Source: Chloroflexota bacterium
GTDB taxonomy: Bacteria; Chloroflexota; Anaerolineae; Anaerolineales; Villigracilaceae
Assembly: GCA_016235425.1 (NCBI GenBank)
Contig: JACRLC010000033.1
Span: 1-64,000, forward strand
Length of the DNA stretch: 64,000 bases
Reading direction: 5' to 3'
The translations under genes and the position numbers were made by a program. Below, in pieces: positions 45,193 to 54,800 of the stretch (the stretch's first letter is position 1; every line of letters begins with the position of its first letter). Below the pieces are notes generated by a model, which made no database searches, was not told the DNA's origin, and saw nothing but the letters and a program-made list of their open reading frames with translations.

Positions 45193-45712
45193 TCGGTTTC
45201 CCCGCGTTCAGGAAATCATACCTGTTTTTGCCGTGATTGTCTTCATGGTATACGCATGGTCAATCATCTCGTTCTTATGGGTTTTACCGTCCTGGCTGAA
45301 TTTTATGACACCAGCCGAAATCGCCTCCGGCTTTTGTTATGTGTTGACTTTATGTCTTGTCGAAAGCCTGTCATTCCTGTTGCTCCTTTTGGCTTTGTGT
45401 TTTATTTTGCCCTCGATAATCTTGAAGAATGAGTTCATTGTGCGCGGCTCCGCCTTGACGGTGTCTGTTCTTGGATCGCTCATGCTGTATTTCCGTTCCC
45501 ATCCATTTTTCGCACAACTCAATAACTCGCTCTATTCCTTCCTGCTCGCCGCTTTGTTTGTGGCAATACTGGCCGCTTTCCTTTCCACCGCGATTCGGGG
45601 ACTTCGCCGGTTTATGAATTGGATCTCGGATCGCCTGATCGTTTTCCTTTATGTGTTGCTGCCGTTGACGCTCCTTTCGATAGTGGTCATTGTGATCCGC
45701 AACGTGGTTTGA
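45176..45712 (+). CDS. Four-helix membrane protein (copy B)
   Basis: 178 residues from the ATG at 45176. Paralogue of the gene at 40437: VQEIIPVFAVIVFMVYAWSI parallels IVPVFAVISFVVFGWTTF, and VLPSWLNFMTPAEIASGF parallels LPSWLNYLRMDEIVSIY. Four helices are predicted. It overlaps the sulfotransferase end and precedes the second sulfatase-like gene by 7 bases. The repeated pairing with that enzyme suggests a functional partner. Function unknown. Confidence 0.75.
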   Translation: MKSLLNRFPRVQEIIPVFAVIVFMVYAWSIISFLWVLPSWLNFMTPAEIASGFCYVLTLCLVESLSFLLLLLALCFILPSIILKNEFIVRGSALTVSVLGSLMLYFRSHPFFAQLNNSLYSFLLAALFVAILAAFLSTAIRGLRRFMNWISDRLIVFLYVLLPLTLLSIVVIVIRNVV

Positions 45713-45719
45713 GTATATT

Positions 45720-47252
45720 ATGGCATCCATTAGCAGGCGAGATTTTCTTAAGACCGCCTTGTCTCTTTCGGCTGGAGCGACTCTTTTCCCGCTTTTGTCT
45801 TCCATTCGAGACTCCGTTCGTAAGGCGGATGGCAAGCCGAATATTATCATTATGGTATTCGACGCCATGACGGCCAGAAACCTATCGCTTTATGGCTATC
45901 CAAGGAAGACCACTCCCAACCTGGAAAGGCTTGCGCAACGCGCCACGGTCTATCATTCCCACTATTCAGCCGGCAATTTTACAACTCCCGGAACTGCATC
46001 CATGCTGACAGGAACATATCCCTGGACGCATCGGGCGATTAACATTGAGGGGATGGTTGCCCGGAAATTGGCCGATAATAATCTTTTCAGCTATTTGCAG
46101 GATGACTATTATTGCACTGTTTTTACCCAAAACTTTTTAGCCGAAGTGCTATTGGATCAGTTTGCGGGAAGCGTTGACCGTCATCTTGTCATGTCGTCGT
46201 TTAGAGATAAACCTTATCGGGCGGCTTTGAGCAGTCATTTTCCAAATGACCCAATCGTTGCTCTTCAAGCGCTGGACGAGTTGATGCTGGGATATGACCG
46301 TTCTCCGGCATCCCTGGTCTTTGGCTTCATCGACAGAATCTATGGCGCGAAGGCAAGGCAGAGTGGTGGTCAGCCTGCCGGGGAATATCCCTATGGCTTG
46401 CCGGATAATTATTTCTCCACTTTTCTAAATGAAGCAGTCTACGCCGGCGTTCTGGATGAGATTCGCTCCCTGGCCGATGGTTCGGCTCCATTTTTGGGAT
46501 ATTTCCATTTATGGTCTCCTCATTGGCCGTTTGCCCCCAGAAAAGAGTTTGTGAACACACTGCCGGAAATCCAACTGCCTGAGAAACCTGTTCATAAATT
46601 GTCGGAAAACGATCTGAGGAAGACCAGACTCAAAGCGCGCCGGAAGGCATACGATGAATATTTATTGGAAGTGGACTTCGAAATCGGCAGACTGGTTGAT
46701 GCTCTTGAGAGCGATGGAATCCTTCAAAATAGTTACCTCATCCTGACCTCGGATCACGGCGAGGTATTCGAGCGGGGAGAGTGGGGACATGGCTACAAGC
46801 TCCTGTATGACCCGGTGATTCATATTCCATTGCTTGTTATGGCGCCTGGTCAGCAAAACCGGCAGGATATTTATGCAACAACGAGTAACATTGACATTGT
46901 GCCCACACTCCTGCGCATTGCCGGTAAACAACCCCCCAATAAAATAGAGGGTAGAATTCTTCCGGGCTTTGGCGGAACGGATGACCCTGAACGAAGTATT
47001 TTTTCACTCGAAGCGAAAGAGAATTCGTCGTTTGGCCCGCTAAAGAAAGCTACCGTCTCGATGACAAAGGGAGATCATAAATTGATCTATTATTTGGGCT
47101 ATGAAAAATACCCGGATGGTTTTGAACTTTACAACTTGCGCGAAGATGGCGATGAAATGAACGATATATTTCAGCGGGACGCCAAAACCGCCGCCCGCAT
47201 GAAGGAAGAATTGCTCGACCAGCTTGCTGACAAAAATAATTCCATTCGATAG
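45720..47252 (+). CDS. Tat-exported sulfatase-like enzyme (copy B)
   Basis: 510 residues. Tat signal SRRDFLKTALSLSAGATLF. Core motifs IIMVFDAMTARNLSLYGYPR, FTTPGTASMLTGTYPWTHR and TSDHGEVFERGEWGHG are closely parallel to copy A. Again Thr stands at the sulfatase Cys position and no Arg follows, so it is not a formylglycine sulfatase. Compared with copy A the middle domain is diverged (RQSGGQPAGEYPYGLPDN), suggesting different substrates. It is the last gene of the duplicated cassette, 12 bases before gpmA. Confidence 0.85.
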   Translation: MASISRRDFLKTALSLSAGATLFPLLSSIRDSVRKADGKPNIIIMVFDAMTARNLSLYGYPRKTTPNLERLAQRATVYHSHYSAGNFTTPGTASMLTGTYPWTHRAINIEGMVARKLADNNLFSYLQDDYYCTVFTQNFLAEVLLDQFAGSVDRHLVMSSFRDKPYRAALSSHFPNDPIVALQALDELMLGYDRSPASLVFGFIDRIYGAKARQSGGQPAGEYPYGLPDNYFSTFLNEAVYAGVLDEIRSLADGSAPFLGYFHLWSPHWPFAPRKEFVNTLPEIQLPEKPVHKLSENDLRKTRLKARRKAYDEYLLEVDFEIGRLVDALESDGILQNSYLILTSDHGEVFERGEWGHGYKLLYDPVIHIPLLVMAPGQQNRQDIYATTSNIDIVPTLLRIAGKQPPNKIEGRILPGFGGTDDPERSIFSLEAKENSSFGPLKKATVSMTKGDHKLIYYLGYEKYPDGFELYNLREDGDEMNDIFQRDAKTAARMKEELLDQLADKNNSIR

Positions 47253-47264
47253 AGGCAAACAACC

Positions 47265-48011
47265 ATGTATAAACTTGTTCTCGTCCGTCACGGACAAAGC
47301 ACCTGGAATCTCGAAAACCGTTTCACTGGCTGGACGGATGTCGGCCTGACCGATCAGGGAAGGGCTGAAGCGCTCGCAGCAGGAAAATTACTTAGGGAGG
47401 GCGGTTACGTTTTCGACGTGGCACTCACGTCCGTTTTGCGGCGCGCCATTCAAACGCTTTGGATCGTCTTGCAGGAAATGAATCTCGAGTGGATCCCCGT
47501 CACCAACGCCTGGCAGCTCAACGAACGTCACTACGGCGCATTGCAGGGCTTGAACAAATCGGAGATGGCTGACAAATACGGCGAAGCACAGGTGAAGATT
47601 TGGCGGCGCAGTTACGATGTTCCGCCTCCCGCTTTGGAATTGACGGATGAGCGCCACCCGAAATTTGATCCGCGCTACGCCTCCCTCTCGACCGAGGAAC
47701 TGCCAGCCACCGAGTCGCTCAAGATTACCCTTGAGAGGGTTCTCCCTTACTGGCACTCGACGATTGTCCCCACGATTAAATCAGGCAGGCGCGTGTTGAT
47801 CGCCGCGCACGGGAACAGCATTCGCGTGTTGGTCAAATACCTGGATAACATTTCCGATGCCGAAATTCCTGAACTCAATATTCCCACAGGCGTCCCGCTC
47901 GTCTACGAACTGGACGGAGACCTGAAGCCCATCACCCATTACTATCTCGGCGATGCGGAAGAGGTTGCCAGAAAAGCCGCGGCGGTGGCAAGCCAGGGTA
48001 AGGCAAAGTAG
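47265..48011 (+). CDS. gpmA: Phosphoglycerate mutase, 2,3-BPG-dependent
   Basis: 248 residues, the family length. It interconverts 3- and 2-phosphoglycerate. The phospho-His is His9 in [23 protein letters not shown] follows, the catalytic [12 protein letters not shown] is in the middle and the second His is in [10 protein letters not shown] near residue 182. It follows the sulfatase-like gene closely and may be read from the same message, although it belongs to glycolysis. A repeat-type hairpin follows. Confidence 0.95.
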   Translation: MYKLVLVRHGQSTWNLENRFTGWTDVGLTDQGRAEALAAGKLLREGGYVFDVALTSVLRRAIQTLWIVLQEMNLEWIPVTNAWQLNERHYGALQGLNKSEMADKYGEAQVKIWRRSYDVPPPALELTDERHPKFDPRYASLSTEELPATESLKITLERVLPYWHSTIVPTIKSGRRVLIAAHGNSIRVLVKYLDNISDAEIPELNIPTGVPLVYELDGDLKPITHYYLGDAEEVARKAAAVASQGKAK

Positions 48012-48013
48012 CC

Positions 48014-48072
48014 CAGTAATCAGTGAACAGTAATCAGTCAGACCCTAAAGGTTTTCCAAACCTTTAGGGTCT
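48014..48072 (+). repeat. Repeat-type hairpin after gpmA
   Basis: CAGTAATCAGTGAACAGTAA-type short repeats, then perfect 15-base arms AGACCCTAAAGGTTT (48040-48054) and its complement (48058-48072) around TCC. The arms are the same as at 11854-11887. It may end gpmA transcription. Confidence 0.7.
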
Positions 48073-48090
48073 TTGAGTTAGAATCAGCCC

Positions 48091-51000
48091 ATGTCCCTAC
48101 ACCCTGATTTCATCTCCGAACTCGGCAAGCGTTTCGCAGGCGACATCCGCCTCGACGTTGCCTCCCGCGCCCTCTACAGCACCGACGCCTCGATATACCA
48201 GATCGAGCCGCTGGGTGTTGCCATCCCGAAAACGCAGGATGACCTTCAAGCCGCAGTGGAACTTGCCGCGAAATACAAAGTGCCGATTTTGCCGCGTGGC
48301 GCGGGATCATCGCTGGGTGGGCAGGCGATTGGTGAAGCCCTGATTTTGGACTGCTCACGCTGGCTGGATTCCATTATCGAAATTGACCCTGAATCCCATA
48401 CAGCGACCGTTGAACCGGGTGTCGTTCTTTCCGCCCTGAATCGTGCTTCCGCTAAATTTGGCCTGATGTTCGGCCCCGACCCTGCCTCCGCTGAACGCGC
48501 CACGATGGGCGGTGTGATCGGCAACAACGCGACCGGTGCGCATTCCATCCTATACGGCATGTCAGCTGACCATTTGGTTTCGGCGGATGTGATTATGGCA
48601 GATGGGAGTCTGGCACAATTTGGAGAACAGAGACTAGAGACTAGTGAGCAGATGGCAAGTGACAATTCTCTATTCTTTGCTCTCTACTCGACTGTAATTG
48701 AAATTCGCGAAAAATATGCAGGGGCCATTAAACAAAATTATCCAAAATCGTGGCGCAATTCGGCTGGCTATCGTTTGAATTATCTTCTTCCGTGGTCGCC
48801 ATCTGTTCCTTCGCGATGGGATGCGAATAATTATGGGTTGTTTTCCACGGTCTATCGTCCACAGTCCACGGTCAATTTGGCGAGTTTGCTTGCAGGCTCC
48901 GAAGGGACTCTTGCCGTCATGCGCCGCGCGACGGTGAATCTTGTTCCCAAACCGAAACACACAATTTTGGGTGTGCTTGCGTACAACAGCATCCCCGAAG
49001 CCTGTGACGACGTGCCGCGCTTGCTCGAGTTCAGCCCAAGCGCAATTGAGTTGATCCCGCAAATGATCATCCGCCTGGCGCGCGGCGTCCCTGCCTACGC
49101 GCGTCAAATGGGATGGATGGTCGGCGACCCTGCCGCGGTGCTGGTCGTTGAATTTAGCGGGGACAGGCCCGAGGTCCTGAAAGAGGCGGTGCGGAAGATC
49201 GGTGAAGTGCTCGTCGTCGCGGAATCCACAGAAGAGCAGGCGCGAGTCTGGAACGTCCGCAAAATGGGACTGGGCATTCTCGATTCGCGTCCACAGGCCG
49301 ACAGGCCCGCCGCGTTCATCGAAGATTGCGCCATCCCTGTTGAGAATTTGGCGGAGTTCATTCGTGAGGTTGAAAAAATTCTTGCCGCGCATAACACCGT
49401 GGGCGGGATTTACGCGCACGCCTCGGCGGGCTGTTTGCACATTCGGCCGATTTTGGATTTGCGGAGCGGCGAGGGTGTGCGCGCTTTGCGAAGCATCGGC
49501 GGGCAGGTGCTTGCTTTGACGATGCGGCTTGGCGGCTCGATGAGCAGTGAGCACGGCGACGGGATTGTGGCGGGGGAGTGGATCGAAAAAACGTATGGCG
49601 CGCAAGTGACCGAAGCCATGCGCCAGTTGAAACGCGCGGCCGACCCGCATAATTTGCTCAACCCAAACAAAATGTTCGATGCGCCGCCAATGGACACGCG
49701 CCTGCGTTACGGCGAAGATTTCCGCGTTCAGCCGTGGAAGCCCGCGATTGATTTTTCGCGCAACGGCGGATTGGTTACTGCAATCGAGCAATGTAACGGA
49801 CAGGGAGTCTGTCGAAAAGACACCGGCGTGATGTGCCCGTCGTTTCAGGCGACGCGCGAAGAAATGCACTCCACGCGCGGCCGGGCAAATCTTTTGCGCG
49901 CATTGATTTCCCAGCGCGCTGAATTCATAAATGATAAATCTGAAATCGAAGACGCCGTTGCCGACGCGCTCGACCTCTGCCTCGCCTGCAAGGGATGCAA
50001 AGCCGAATGCCCCAGCGGCGTGGACATGGCGAAGCTGAAGTCCGCCTTCCAGGCGGAATATTACAAGAAGTATCGCCGTCCGTTGCGGGATTATTTGTTT
50101 GGATATTTTCATGTGGCTGCGGGTTTGCTTGCGCCGATTGCGCCCATCTCGAATTCCCTGTTGCAGAATCCGTTGATGAAATCCATCGCGGCGCGCGTGA
50201 CGGAAATCACGCCAAATCGTCCGTTCCCCAAATTTACGAGCGAGCGCGCAAAACCGAACGCGCTCTTTTTGGACTCAAAAATCTCCAGATTTTTGAACGC
50301 CGAAGGTCAGGAGACTTTCGATGCCATGAAAGCCGTAATTTTCCTGCGTGACCCATTCTCACGATATATCGAACCGGAAGTGGAGCAGGCCGCATTCGAT
50401 ATTTTGAACACCCTGGGATTTGAAGTCATCGTCCTGCCGGTGGTGAGCGCGGGCGCGGCCTTGCTCTCGAAGGGATTTTTGGATCAGGCGCGCCGACACG
50501 CAGAACGTGTGCTGAATGCCCTGAAAAAAAATGACCCCGATGGCTCCATGCCGGTGGTCGGACTTGAACCTCCGGAAATCTACTCGCTCAAAAATGATTA
50601 CCTCGACCTGCTTCCTGAATGCGCAGACGAAATCGGGAAACGCTCAGAAAACGTCTGGTTGCTGGAAGAATTCCTGATCCGCTCCAAGTCATTTACCAGC
50701 CTGCGTGTAGCCATTAAAGATAATTCCCCTCTCCCCTTAAGAGAGGGGACAGGAGTGAAGGAACGAGTTGTCTTTCACCCACACTGCCACCAGCGCGCCG
50801 AAGGCCCCGCAAACGACGGCCTTCCCAACGGCGTCGCCGCGACGATGGAGATGCTTCGCGTCTGCGGTTACGAAGTTGAGTTAATCGATTCTGGTTGCTG
50901 CGGCATGGCCGGGACATTCGGCTACGAAGCCGAGCACTACGAACTTTCACAGAAAATAGGGGAGTTGAAACTCTTTCCTTACATCCGCCAATTACAAATT

Positions 51001-51189
51001 ACCAATCCCCAATCGTCAATCGCGAAGTCCCCGAAGGGGGTCAATCGCGAAGTCCCCGAAGGGGGTAAATCGCAAATCACTGCCACTGGCGCGGCCTGCC
51101 GTCTCCAAATCGAGCAGGGGACAGGCGTGCAGGCGGAGCATCCAATCGTGCTTGCCGCGCGGGTTATTCGCTCGAAGTTGATAGCGTAA
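48091..51189 (+). CDS. FAD-linked oxidase fused to Fe-S/CCG domains, GlcD-GlcF-like
   Basis: 1032 residues. The N-terminal FAD-binding-4 domain has LPRGAGSSLGGQAIG and MGGVIGNNATGAHS. An FAD-oxidase C domain follows up to about residue 540. Cys motifs are near 570 (NGQGVCRKDTGVMCPS), LACKGCKAECPSG near 635 and the CCG domain with HPHCHQRA and DSGCCGMAG. This is the membrane-peripheral D-lactate/glycolate-type dehydrogenase arrangement. Four stretches, near residues 176-193, 250-262, 880-892 and 967-1000, are repeat-derived in-frame insertions that lengthen it beyond the usual 940-990 residues. Its exact hydroxyacid substrate is not fixed. Confidence 0.88.
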   Translation: MSLHPDFISELGKRFAGDIRLDVASRALYSTDASIYQIEPLGVAIPKTQDDLQAAVELAAKYKVPILPRGAGSSLGGQAIGEALILDCSRWLDSIIEIDPESHTATVEPGVVLSALNRASAKFGLMFGPDPASAERATMGGVIGNNATGAHSILYGMSADHLVSADVIMADGSLAQFGEQRLETSEQMASDNSLFFALYSTVIEIREKYAGAIKQNYPKSWRNSAGYRLNYLLPWSPSVPSRWDANNYGLFSTVYRPQSTVNLASLLAGSEGTLAVMRRATVNLVPKPKHTILGVLAYNSIPEACDDVPRLLEFSPSAIELIPQMIIRLARGVPAYARQMGWMVGDPAAVLVVEFSGDRPEVLKEAVRKIGEVLVVAESTEEQARVWNVRKMGLGILDSRPQADRPAAFIEDCAIPVENLAEFIREVEKILAAHNTVGGIYAHASAGCLHIRPILDLRSGEGVRALRSIGGQVLALTMRLGGSMSSEHGDGIVAGEWIEKTYGAQVTEAMRQLKRAADPHNLLNPNKMFDAPPMDTRLRYGEDFRVQPWKPAIDFSRNGGLVTAIEQCNGQGVCRKDTGVMCPSFQATREEMHSTRGRANLLRALISQRAEFINDKSEIEDAVADALDLCLACKGCKAECPSGVDMAKLKSAFQAEYYKKYRRPLRDYLFGYFHVAAGLLAPIAPISNSLLQNPLMKSIAARVTEITPNRPFPKFTSERAKPNALFLDSKISRFLNAEGQETFDAMKAVIFLRDPFSRYIEPEVEQAAFDILNTLGFEVIVLPVVSAGAALLSKGFLDQARRHAERVLNALKKNDPDGSMPVVGLEPPEIYSLKNDYLDLLPECADEIGKRSENVWLLEEFLIRSKSFTSLRVAIKDNSPLPLREGTGVKERVVFHPHCHQRAEGPANDGLPNGVAATMEMLRVCGYEVELIDSGCCGMAGTFGYEAEHYELSQKIGELKLFPYIRQLQITNPQSSIAKSPKGVNREVPEGGKSQITATGAACRLQIEQGTGVQAEHPIVLAARVIRSKLIA
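48617..48670 (+). repeat. In-frame repeat 1 in the oxidoreductase gene
   Basis: Iterations of AGAGACTAGAGACTAGTGAGC and GCAAGTGACAATTCTC-type words. It encodes QRLETSEQMASDNSLF. The style matches the short-period repeat at 48014-48040. Confidence 0.5.
48842..48876 (+). repeat. In-frame repeat 2 in the oxidoreductase gene
   Basis: CCACGGTCTATCGTCCACAG followed by TCCACGGTCAAT. It is related to the suf leader words (GGTCTGCGGTCTGTCG). It encodes STVYRPQSTV. Confidence 0.55.
50728..50765 (+). repeat. In-frame repeat 3 in the oxidoreductase gene
   Basis: CCCCTCTCCCCTTAAGAGAG and GGGACAGGAGTGA, an inverted CCCTCTCC/GGAGAGGG-type element like the one in rlmN. It encodes SPLPLREGTGVKE. Confidence 0.6.
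51016..51065 (+). repeat. Tandem 25-base repeat in the oxidoreductase gene
   Basis: Two identical 25-base units (51016-51040 and 51041-51065) whose core is CGCGAAGTCCCCGAAGGGGG. As 25 is not a multiple of three, the units are read in different frames (AKSPKG then REVPEGG). The following base change restores the frame before the conserved ATGAACRLQIEQ. Confidence 0.85.
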
Positions 51190-51799
51190 ACGCCGCAATC
51201 GAAAACGCAACTGCCACGTTGAATGACTTCTTCCTTCCCCACATGGGGATGAAGATAATCTCGTCGCACATCTCCAGCAATTCCGGGTCAACGCCGGTCA
51301 CTTCGTTGCCGGCAATGAGCAGTACTTCCTGAGTGGAGCGGAGCGCAGTCGAAGGATGGTGGATTGAAACCGCACGCGCATCATCCTCCAGTGCAAATAA
51401 TTGATAACCTTTTGATTTCAATTTCCTCGCGGCGACGATGGCATTCTTGTGATACGTCCAGCTCACAGTTTTTTCCGAACCAAGCGATGTCTTCGCCACC
51501 GATTCGTTTTCAGGCGTGGGCGTGATGCCGCACAGGTGAAGATGACTTAATCCGAATCCATCCGCCGAGCGAAAAATTGACCCGACGTTCCATGCCGAGC
51601 GGATGTTATCGAGTAACCCTTCAAGCCGAAAAGACGGAGGCGGGTAGACAGTCTCAACTTCGTGCGCGATGCGACGCGTCAAAACCACCTCGGTATCGCC
51701 CAAACAGGATGGACAACGAGTCCCAAATGGATGCCCCTCGGTGAGTGGATAGCGCAGTCCGCAGTTTGGACATTGGTGAATTTCGTAGGATGTAGTCAT
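51164..51799 (-). CDS. TrmH/SpoU-family RNA methyltransferase with zinc ribbon
   Basis: 211 residues. The N-terminal HQCPNCGLRYPLTEGHPFGT and CPSCL form a zinc ribbon. A SPOUT domain follows: NIRSAWNVGSIFRSADGFGL, LAIAGNEVTGVDPELLE-type text (LLIAGNEVTGVDPELL) and the knot end FIPMWGRKKSFNVAVA. It methylates an RNA 2'-hydroxyl; the target is unknown. Residues HPSTALRSTQE, just before the GNE motif, are repeat-encoded. It overlaps the oxidoreductase tail to tail by 26 bases. TATAAT on the minus strand at 51806-51811 lies 6 bases before the ATG, suggesting a leaderless message. Confidence 0.88.
   Translation of the reverse strand: MTTSYEIHQCPNCGLRYPLTEGHPFGTRCPSCLGDTEVVLTRRIAHEVETVYPPPSFRLEGLLDNIRSAWNVGSIFRSADGFGLSHLHLCGITPTPENESVAKTSLGSEKTVSWTYHKNAIVAARKLKSKGYQLFALEDDARAVSIHHPSTALRSTQEVLLIAGNEVTGVDPELLEMCDEIIFIPMWGRKKSFNVAVAFSIAAFTLSTSSE
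51328..51355 (-). repeat. Repeat-derived insertion inside the TrmH-like gene
   Basis: On the minus strand CTTCGACTGCGCTCCGCTCC then ACTCAGG, a member of the CTTCGAC...CTCAG family. It encodes PSTALRSTQ. Confidence 0.6.
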
Positions 51800-51846
51800 T
51801 GCTCGATTATATTCGCCGCGGTTTATATCGTGTAAAATGAGACCAC

Positions 51847-54800
51847 ATGTCCAAACAGATGCGAAAACTCGTCCCCAACCTCATCCTTGAAAAATACCGC
51901 GCCGGAGAAATGCGCGGTTCGTTGCAGGCCGCAGGGTTGTTCGTTGACCTCTCCGGTTTTTCCAGAATGGCCGACGCGCTCGCCCGCCACGGTCATCACG
52001 GCGCGGAGACGCTCACCGAAGTGATGCGCCTCATCTTCGAGCCATTGGTCAGCGCGGTCTACTCGCAGGACGGGTTTGTGGTGGGATATGCCGGGGACGC
52101 GTTCATTGCCATTTTCCCCGCGCGCCCAGCCCAAAGTCCCGCGGCGATGCGATGCTTGTCTGCCGCGTCAGTCATGCAGGCGCACGTCAAATCAAACGCT
52201 GAGATTCAAACCCGCTTTGGCAGTTTTCCCATTTCCATCAAAGTCGGCCTGGGCGACGGCGAAACCACGTGGCAGATGTTCACATCCGAAGATCGGACGC
52301 GTGCCACGTTTTGCATCCGCGGCGAATGTGTGCGGAACGCGGTAAAGGCGGAGGAACACGCGCATCCCGGGCAAATCATCGCGCACGAAAGATTTTTTGA
52401 GACGATAAGAAACGCCGTGGCCCCGCACGTTTCACTGTCTGGGAAAGAGACGTGCAGGGTCACCGCCGCGCGCGTGGATGACTGTTACCAACTCCTGGAC
52501 ATTGATTCCGTTTTACCGGCGCCTCGCCTCATTTCCGACCCTGAACCTGACCCCGCCATCATTCGCATTTTCGCCCCGGAACAGATTCTGCGGCTGCCCA
52601 TCGTCGGGGAGTTTCGACAGGTGGTGAACCTGTTCATTGACATTCCCGCCGGCATCTCCGATGAAGAGCTGATGGCGCCGTTCATGAAAACAGTCTATGC
52701 CCTGCAGAAACGCTACGGCGGATATTTCCTGCGCCCCGAACTTGGAGACAAGGGATTTAACCTGCTCATGTTCTGGGGCGCACCGACCGCCCACGAGACC
52801 GACATCGTGCGCGCCATCAATTTCATGCTGGAGCTTGTCGAGCGCACCAAGCTGGATTATCGCGCCGGGCTGACGTATCGCACCGCGTATTCGGGCTTCA
52901 TGGGCGTGGACTTGCGCGAGGACTACACCGCCTACGGCTGGGGAGTCAACCTTGCGGCGCGGCTCATGGAACATTCGGGCCGCAACGAAATCTGGATGGA
53001 TGAGGAAATTGCCCGCCGCGCCGAAAAATATTTTGAAATAAACCCGCGCGGGGAGTTCAATTTCAAAGGCTTTGAACATAAACTGAAAGCGTATGTTCTG
53101 GTTGGGCGCAAGGCTGTTTCTGAAACGGTGTACATGGGTGAACTGGTTGGCCGGCGCGCCGAATTGGAAATTTTGCATTCCTTTATCGAGCCATTGCGGG
53201 AGGGAAAGTTCGCCGGGGCGATGGTTGTGCAAGGCGACGCGGGTATCGGAAAAAGCCGTCTCCTGCACACGTTTCAAACGAGCGTGGAATCGCCTGTGGG
53301 ATGGGTAGTGGGCCAAAGCGACGAAATCCTGCGCCAGTCATTCAGTCCCTTCCGAAACTGGCTGGAGAAGCGCTTCGGCTTCGAACAGGGCCAGAGCAAC
53401 GAAACCAACCTGAATTCATTGATGACCCGTTTGCAGAAGTTGATTGAAGCCACGCCCGATCCCGACCTGGCCGCGGAACTGACGCGCACGAGTTCAGTGC
53501 TTGCCGCGCTGTTGAATCTCACGCAGGAAAATTCCCTCTACCAGCAATTGGACGCTAAAGGCCGCTACGAAAATACGCTGATCGCATTGAGCGCCCTGCT
53601 TCGCGCCGAAAGCCTGCAAAAGCCGTTGATTTTGTTCATCGAAGATTTGCACTGGCTCGATGACGATACGCGCGCTTTCCTTTCGTATCTTGTACGTACC
53701 GTGCTTGCGGAGCCGGGCAAAACCTATCCGCTCGCCATCATCGGCACGCAACGCCCGGATGCCAAACCCCTGGATATTGGCAACGAAGCCTATCAATTTC
53801 AAGTCAAGCTCGGCGCGCTGACCTCCAGCGACCTCTCCCAAATTGCGGAAAACATTCTCGGTCATCCCGTCCGCGTGGAACTGCTGGAGCTTCTGTTCCA
53901 ACGAAGCGACGGCAACCCGTTCTTCGCCGAACAAATTTTGCACTACCTCGTGGATAACAACCTGCTGTTTCTCGGCGCAGACGGTTTCTTTGAAACCAAA
54001 AGCGATACCGCGGACGCCCTGCCCACAGACGTGAATGCCCTGCTTATCGCCCGTCTCGACAGCCTCGCCGAGGACGTGCGCGAAACCGTCCAAACCGCCT
54101 CGGTGCTGGGACGTGAGTTCGAGGTCCGCCTGCTGGCCGAAATGCTCCGCGGCGACCAGAACATCACCGAAAAAGTGGCCGACGCCGAAAAGCACGGCAT
54201 CTGGGTCGCGCTGGATGAAATTCAGTACATCTTCCGTCACGCCCTCCTGCGCGACGCGGCGTATTCCATGCAATTGCTGGCAAGGCAGATACAACTTCAC
54301 GAGATCGCCCTGACTGCAATGGAAACACTCTATGCCGCTGAACTGGAAAATCATTATGGCGAATTGGCTTTTCATGCTGAACGTACTCAGTTGACGGAAA
54401 AAGCTATCCAATATCTTACCCTGGCTGGAAAGCAGGCGGCTGGTCGCTATCAAAATGCAATAGCGGTAGATTATTTCACGCGCGCGCTTGCGCTTGTGCC
54501 CGATGCTGATTTGCAAACTCAATACGACTTAATCTACGAGCGTGCAGTTGTTTATCAGAACACGTCAAACCGCTCTTTGCAATTGCAGGATATTGGTGCC
54601 CTCGACGGATTTTCAGCAAAACTCCAGGATCCGATAAAAACAGCAAAGGCGATGTATCTTCGCTCTTATTATCTCGTTACCATGGGAGATCATGCCGGGG
54701 GATACGAAATCTCCAAACAAGTAATTGACCAGTCTTTGAAATTTGGAGATGATGAAACGGCTCTTGATGCTTACAGTATCATGGGTAGTTCTCTGTGGCG

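Noticed and set aside
40997-47252. Calling the two exported enzymes true sulfatases
   Set aside because: The C-x-P-x-R box needed for formylglycine is replaced by T-x-P-G, so sulfate ester hydrolysis by the usual route is not expected.
48670-50112. A 480-codon frame antisense to the FAD oxidoreductase
   Set aside because: Shadow frame with no ribosome site or domain.
51016-51065. Two tandem 25-base repeats as a CRISPR array
   Set aside because: Only two units with no spacer, inside a coding gene; no cas gene in the window.
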